Part shown: positions 60,760 through 64,000 of the stretch, piece by piece
Numbering within the stretch: position 1 is the stretch's first letter
Layout of the letters: every line of letters begins with the position of its first letter
Assembly: GCA_039583875.1 (NCBI GenBank)
Contig: CM077166.1
Location: forward strand, 79,978,564-80,042,563
Length of the DNA stretch: 64,000 nucleotides
Reading direction: 5' to 3'
DNA from: Platanthera guangdongensis
Taxonomy: Eukaryota; Streptophyta; Magnoliopsida; Asparagales; Orchidaceae
Notes under the pieces: generated by a model
What the model saw: the letters and a program-made list of their open reading frames with translations, nothing else
Database searches by the model: none
What the model was told of the DNA's origin: nothing
Program-made: the position numbers and the translations under genes

Positions 60760-63138
60760 ATGGCCGCTTATTCCAAGATAGGCCTCGGATCAGAACTCGT
60801 TACCGCAGGTATTGCAGAGCTCTCAGATGACTTTCACAACCTTCTCATCCTTCTCGACACCGCCGGCCTCTCCTTCATCCTCCAGGAACCCTGCCGAATT
60901 TTATTCCCAGAAGTTGCCGAATTCTTTTCCAATCTAAAGGTCAAAAGGAATGAAAATGTCCTGAAATCCAAAGTGAAGGGTTTGAAAATTAAGTTCACCA
61001 AGACCTCTGTCTCTCAGCTTCTCCGATTGCTGCTTGTCGATGAAGAAGATCACTTAGTTGCTGAAGACTCTTACAGAACAGCCCTATTCTGTGGCTTTTC
61101 AACTGATGCTCAGTACTTCAAAAGGTTAGACATGACTGCAGAAGGCAAATTCTGGTTGATGTTATTGGGAAAATTTTACTGTGCAAGACAAACTCCATCA
61201 GAGACATTCCATCATATTTCTTCGACATAATGCAAGCAATTGTCTGCCGCAAGAAATACCAATTTGGTATGCTGATTCTGGATAAAATCAAGGACAGTTT
61301 AAAATCCCCCAACTACGCCAGAATTATCTCTCTGCTCCTCCATGAAACAAATCCTGAGGTCTTCAACTTCTCCAAAGGGACCCCTCTTCACCACATGAAG
61401 AAGGTCTCCATCTCCTCCATTCAGAGATGGGATCTCAAGCTACAGAATTCTTCCCAAGCTGCAAAGATCTCAGAAGTTCTAGAGGTTCCAGCTATAGAGG
61501 ACAAGACTCCATCTCCCTCTCCTCATCATGTGGCCAGCTCCTCTGGTGCACTAAGTGAGGGGGGCCTGCTCCTTCTAGCCAAGTCAGACAGCCCTCTCCT
61601 CAGCCAGAAATTCCTTCTCTACCTCATAGTCCACAAAATCCAGCATCTCCCTCAGATAAGATACCTCCAGAATCTCTTCTCTTCATAGCTGCTGCATAGA
61701 TGCTATGATTGCAGAGCTCTCTAAAGAAGTATTGCCCATTCCTCCTCTATCTCCTCCAGCTCCATCCTCTGAATGTCACAAGGACTCCACTCCAGCACAG
61801 TCTCCTGTACATTCTCCAGCCAGAACTACAGCCAAATCTCCAGATGCCCTCCAAGACCAGCAAGACACCATTCTTATTTCTGATGAGCCTTCTCCTGAGC
61901 CAGCTGAGGCCCCTCTCAGAAATCTAGAATTCTCTCTCCCTCAGGATACAGAAGAAGGGGTTGATCTCATTCCTACCACCAGAGCTCACAGCTCTGTGAT
62001 AATTGAAGAAATAGCTCCTTGGGTAACTCCTCCTCTCCCTCCTGTTGCTTCCTCTGCTGCTGCTGCTACAGTCTCTTCCTCCTCAGATTTGCTGCAACAT
62101 ATTACAATTCTTCTTCAAGAACAAAGAAATTATTTTGATACTTCTTTAAAGATAGTAACTGACAAGGTCATGGCTCTAGAGACTGAGATGAGCAGAGGCT
62201 TTGCTGAAATTCAGCATAATACTGACAAGCTCAAGTATTTATTCCAACTTGGTGGCAAAGCCCTTGACCACACTATCACTTGTGTTGGCAATCTTATGGA
62301 ACAAGGTGTCACCCTTGCAAACAATCAGATAGAGCTAGACAAGAGAACTGAAGCTAACAAAATGAAAATCTGTGAAGAAGTTGGTCTTTTCAAAGAAGAT
62401 GCTATAACCAAGCTATCTGTTGAAATCAGAAAGTGGGAGGGTTTGATCAAAGAACATAAAGAACAAGTAGAAAAATCTGCTGCTCAGAAGTCAGATGTAT
62501 GGGAAGCTCATGTGAAGACCATTCATGATGATGTGCTAGCCCAAATACAGAGTGTCAAATTTCATACCGATGACACTGCTGTCTGGATGCAAAATCAGAT
62601 TCTGCCCGATCTTGCTGTTGACCCCAACATCATTCCTCATCATTTAAACCCTCTAGCTATAGATATCACTTCCCCAGCTGTTCCTCTGCAACCTACATTC
62701 TCTCTCAGGCCTGGAGACACAGTTGCTCCTCCAGCCACCTATGCCCAAGACTGGGAAGAAGACCCTACTGATATATTCCTCAAAGCTCCTCCAGAGATCA
62801 AAACCTACAAGAAGAAAAGGAAGTATGGTGAAGGCCCCTCTGCTAGCTGGACTGCTCCTTCCAAAGCCACTGAACATGTTGAAGCTTGGTCTCCAACTTG
62901 CAAGTCTCTAATTTTGGACACACTCAGACTAGTTATGGATCTTAATGAGAACAGGAACATTCATTATAGTTCCCAGGAATGGGAGTTATATGAGAAATCA
63001 ATGCTAAAAAGGAAGATCCATGACAGAGAGTTTGGGAGAAATAATCCTGCTGCTCCTCCAAGGCCTCCTAAATATTTCCCGAAGCCTTTCAGCTATCTAA
63101 GAAGACAGCAAGAAAAGATGGAAAAGCAGCAAACCTAA
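60760..63138 (+). pseudogene. Large post-pol ORF of Sirevirus-2 (about 790 codons, two frameshifts)
   Basis: Starts MAAYSKIGLGSELV. The N-terminal part (ILFPEVAEFFSNLKVKRNEN, SKVKGLKIKFTKTSVSQLLR, KFYCARQTPSETFHH) resembles the 'putative plant transposon protein' domain (Transposase_32-like). A single-base loss near 61,227 moves the frame (MQAIVCRKKYQFGMLILDKI, ISLLLHETNPEVFNFSKGTP) until about 61,690, where a second slip restores it. Then proline/serine-rich stretches, a long coiled coil (LLQHITILLQEQRNYFDTSL, EMSRGFAEIQHNTDKLKYLF, about 62,080-62,560) and a basic end (FGRNNPAAPPRPPKYFPKPF). No signal peptide or membrane helix, so not env-like. Function unknown. Confidence 0.7.
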
Positions 63139-63347
63139 GCTTAAACCTAAAAGATGTTGAGAGATTGAAATGACAAGTTGTAGACTTGATGTTTTTGGAA
63201 ATTTACATATATACAATTCTAAATTTCTGTCTAATTATCTTTTTCATTGTCTATTGCTTACCTGCTCATGTTTTTCTACTTAGTTTCTTTTATGTCTATA
63301 ATTCACCTTAGTGTAAAGGGTTCTGACTTCAACAAATAGGGGGAGAT
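63139..63347 (+). other. 3' untranslated region and polypurine tract
   Basis: AT-rich, no coding. AGGGGGAGA (63,338-63,346) followed by TTGTTGG is the standard plant copia polypurine tract abutting the LTR. Confidence 0.9.
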
Positions 63348-64000
63348 TGTTGGGTATTACATCCACACTAACCCAGATTTGATGAAGTCACCCTGGAACT
63401 AAGATGAATTAAGTTGTATTTGATGCTTGGGTTGAGTTATATGTTTGCAGGAATTTCACTGGGAAGTGTAGAACAATGTCAGTCCACAGTGGGTCACCAA
63501 ACACAGGAACTGTGCAATGTAATCCCTCATTGCATGTTCCAAGGTATTGACTCATGTGTGGTCTCTCTATTGGGGTACACTTCATATTCAAGCTATTGGA
63601 CCTTGGGAAAAGAATTGGAAGTTGACTACATTAGAAGAATGAGTTTCCAACAACAAAATTCTCTAAGTCTTTTACTCGAGTAGGTCCATAACTACTCGAG
63701 TAGATTGGTTATAATTTACTCAAGTAAAGAAGTTTTATACTCGAGTACTTAAGTGTATCTCTCATGTAGCTAAGTCATGTACTCGAGTAGACTTAGTCAT
63801 ATACTCGAGTAGCATGTTTATATACTCGAGTAGATCATTCATTATACCCGAGTATTAAAGGCTTCACTCGTCAAAATTCTTCTAAGTTATGGACTCGAGT
63901 AAATACACTCATATACTTGAGTAAGTATACTCACATACTCGAGTAGTTCATTATACCTACTCGAGTAGATCGTGTCTCACTCGTGTACTTTGTAATTTTC
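63348..64000 (+). repeat. Sirevirus-2 3' LTR, cut by window end
   Basis: TGTTGGGTATTACATCC, collinear with 52,814-53,480. The ACTCGAGT array starts at 63,675. It lacks one 20-bp unit present in the 5' LTR near 53,415. The window ends inside the LTR. Confidence 0.95.

Larger units (their letters stand above)
52814..64000 (+). mobile_element. Sirevirus-2: young Ty1/copia element with post-pol ORF
   Basis: 5' LTR (52,814-54,714), PBS (54,717-54,727), gag, protease, integrase, RT-RNase H (to 60,280), palindrome array, post-pol ORF (60,760-63,138), PPT (63,338-63,346) and the start of the 3' LTR (63,348 to beyond 64,000). More than 11.2 kb. By eye the two LTRs differ at about 15 positions plus one 20-bp indel over 650 bases, so the insertion is fairly recent. 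Most ORFs carry few lesions. Confidence 0.93.

Noticed and set aside
60760..63138. Envelope-like gene of Sirevirus-2
   Set aside because: No signal peptide, membrane helix or cleavage-like site is visible. The domain style is transposon-protein plus coiled coil.
1..64000. tRNA or rRNA genes
   Set aside because: TGGTATCAGAGC sites are retroelement PBSs, not tRNAs. No cloverleaf or rRNA signature was found by eye; a tRNAscan run would settle it.

Overview
The window looks like heterochromatic nuclear DNA of a large-genome flowering plant. Nearly all of it is nested, broken LTR retrotransposons. Primer-binding sites match plant initiator-Met tRNA (TGGTATCAGAG[C]). The families are Ty3/gypsy chromoviruses (Tekay/Del-like with 3.0-3.3 kb LTRs, plus one CRM-like fragment) and Ty1/copia Sirevirus-like elements. 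There is also a plant 'putative gypsy type transposon' gene with GT-AG introns, and an organelle-derived patch with plastid rps7 and mitochondrial ccmFN fragments. I see no intact ordinary host gene, rRNA, tRNA or CRISPR array. The species cannot be named from this.

Layout. 1-3.3 kb: minus-strand gypsy gag-pol ruin. 3.3-6.1 kb: alternating copia and gypsy LTR fragments. 6.1-16.98 kb: Tekay copy A (5'-truncated LTR, PBS, leader, gag, pol, PPT, 3,275-bp 3' LTR). 16.98-18.28 kb: inverted CRM-like RT/RNase H/integrase piece. 18.28-23.72 kb: Tekay copy B (internal region plus truncated 3' LTR). 23.72-30.20 kb: three related gypsy-type LTR bodies, the last two meeting tail to tail. 30.20-31.08 kb: Sirevirus gag fragment. 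31.1-38.53 kb: minus-strand Sirevirus-1. 38.5-about 41 kb: organellar patch and unassigned DNA. 41-51.3 kb: two intron-bearing transposon-type gene remnants, the second split by a minus-strand Tekay deletion derivative (43,944-50,121) with a perfect 5-bp target duplication (CCAGA). 51.3-52.8 kb: further gypsy LTR fragments. 52,814 to beyond the window end: young Sirevirus-2 with both LTRs and a large extra ORF between pol and the 3' LTR.

Most striking theme: almost every LTR family carries its own short array built on a CpG-centred palindrome. ACTCGAGT occurs in Tekay and in Sirevirus-2, TGTCGACA and GACACG-N2-CGTGTC in the LTRs at 23.7-30.2 kb, and TCGTCGA/TCGACGA in Sirevirus-1. Milder TCGAG-type repeats sit at 4.6-5.2 kb and 51.5 kb. 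In Sirevirus-1 the motif also lies in the gag-protease coding linker, where it is translated as SSNxDRR-like repeats. In both Sireviruses an array sits just between pol and an extra post-pol ORF.

Other points: a candidate 63-nt intron carrying an in-frame stop at the Tekay gag/protease junction, a triplicated palindromic motif in the Tekay leader, and nonsense codons often explained by C-to-T change at CAG/CAA. All calls come from reading sequence and translations by eye; clade names are inferences from motif style.
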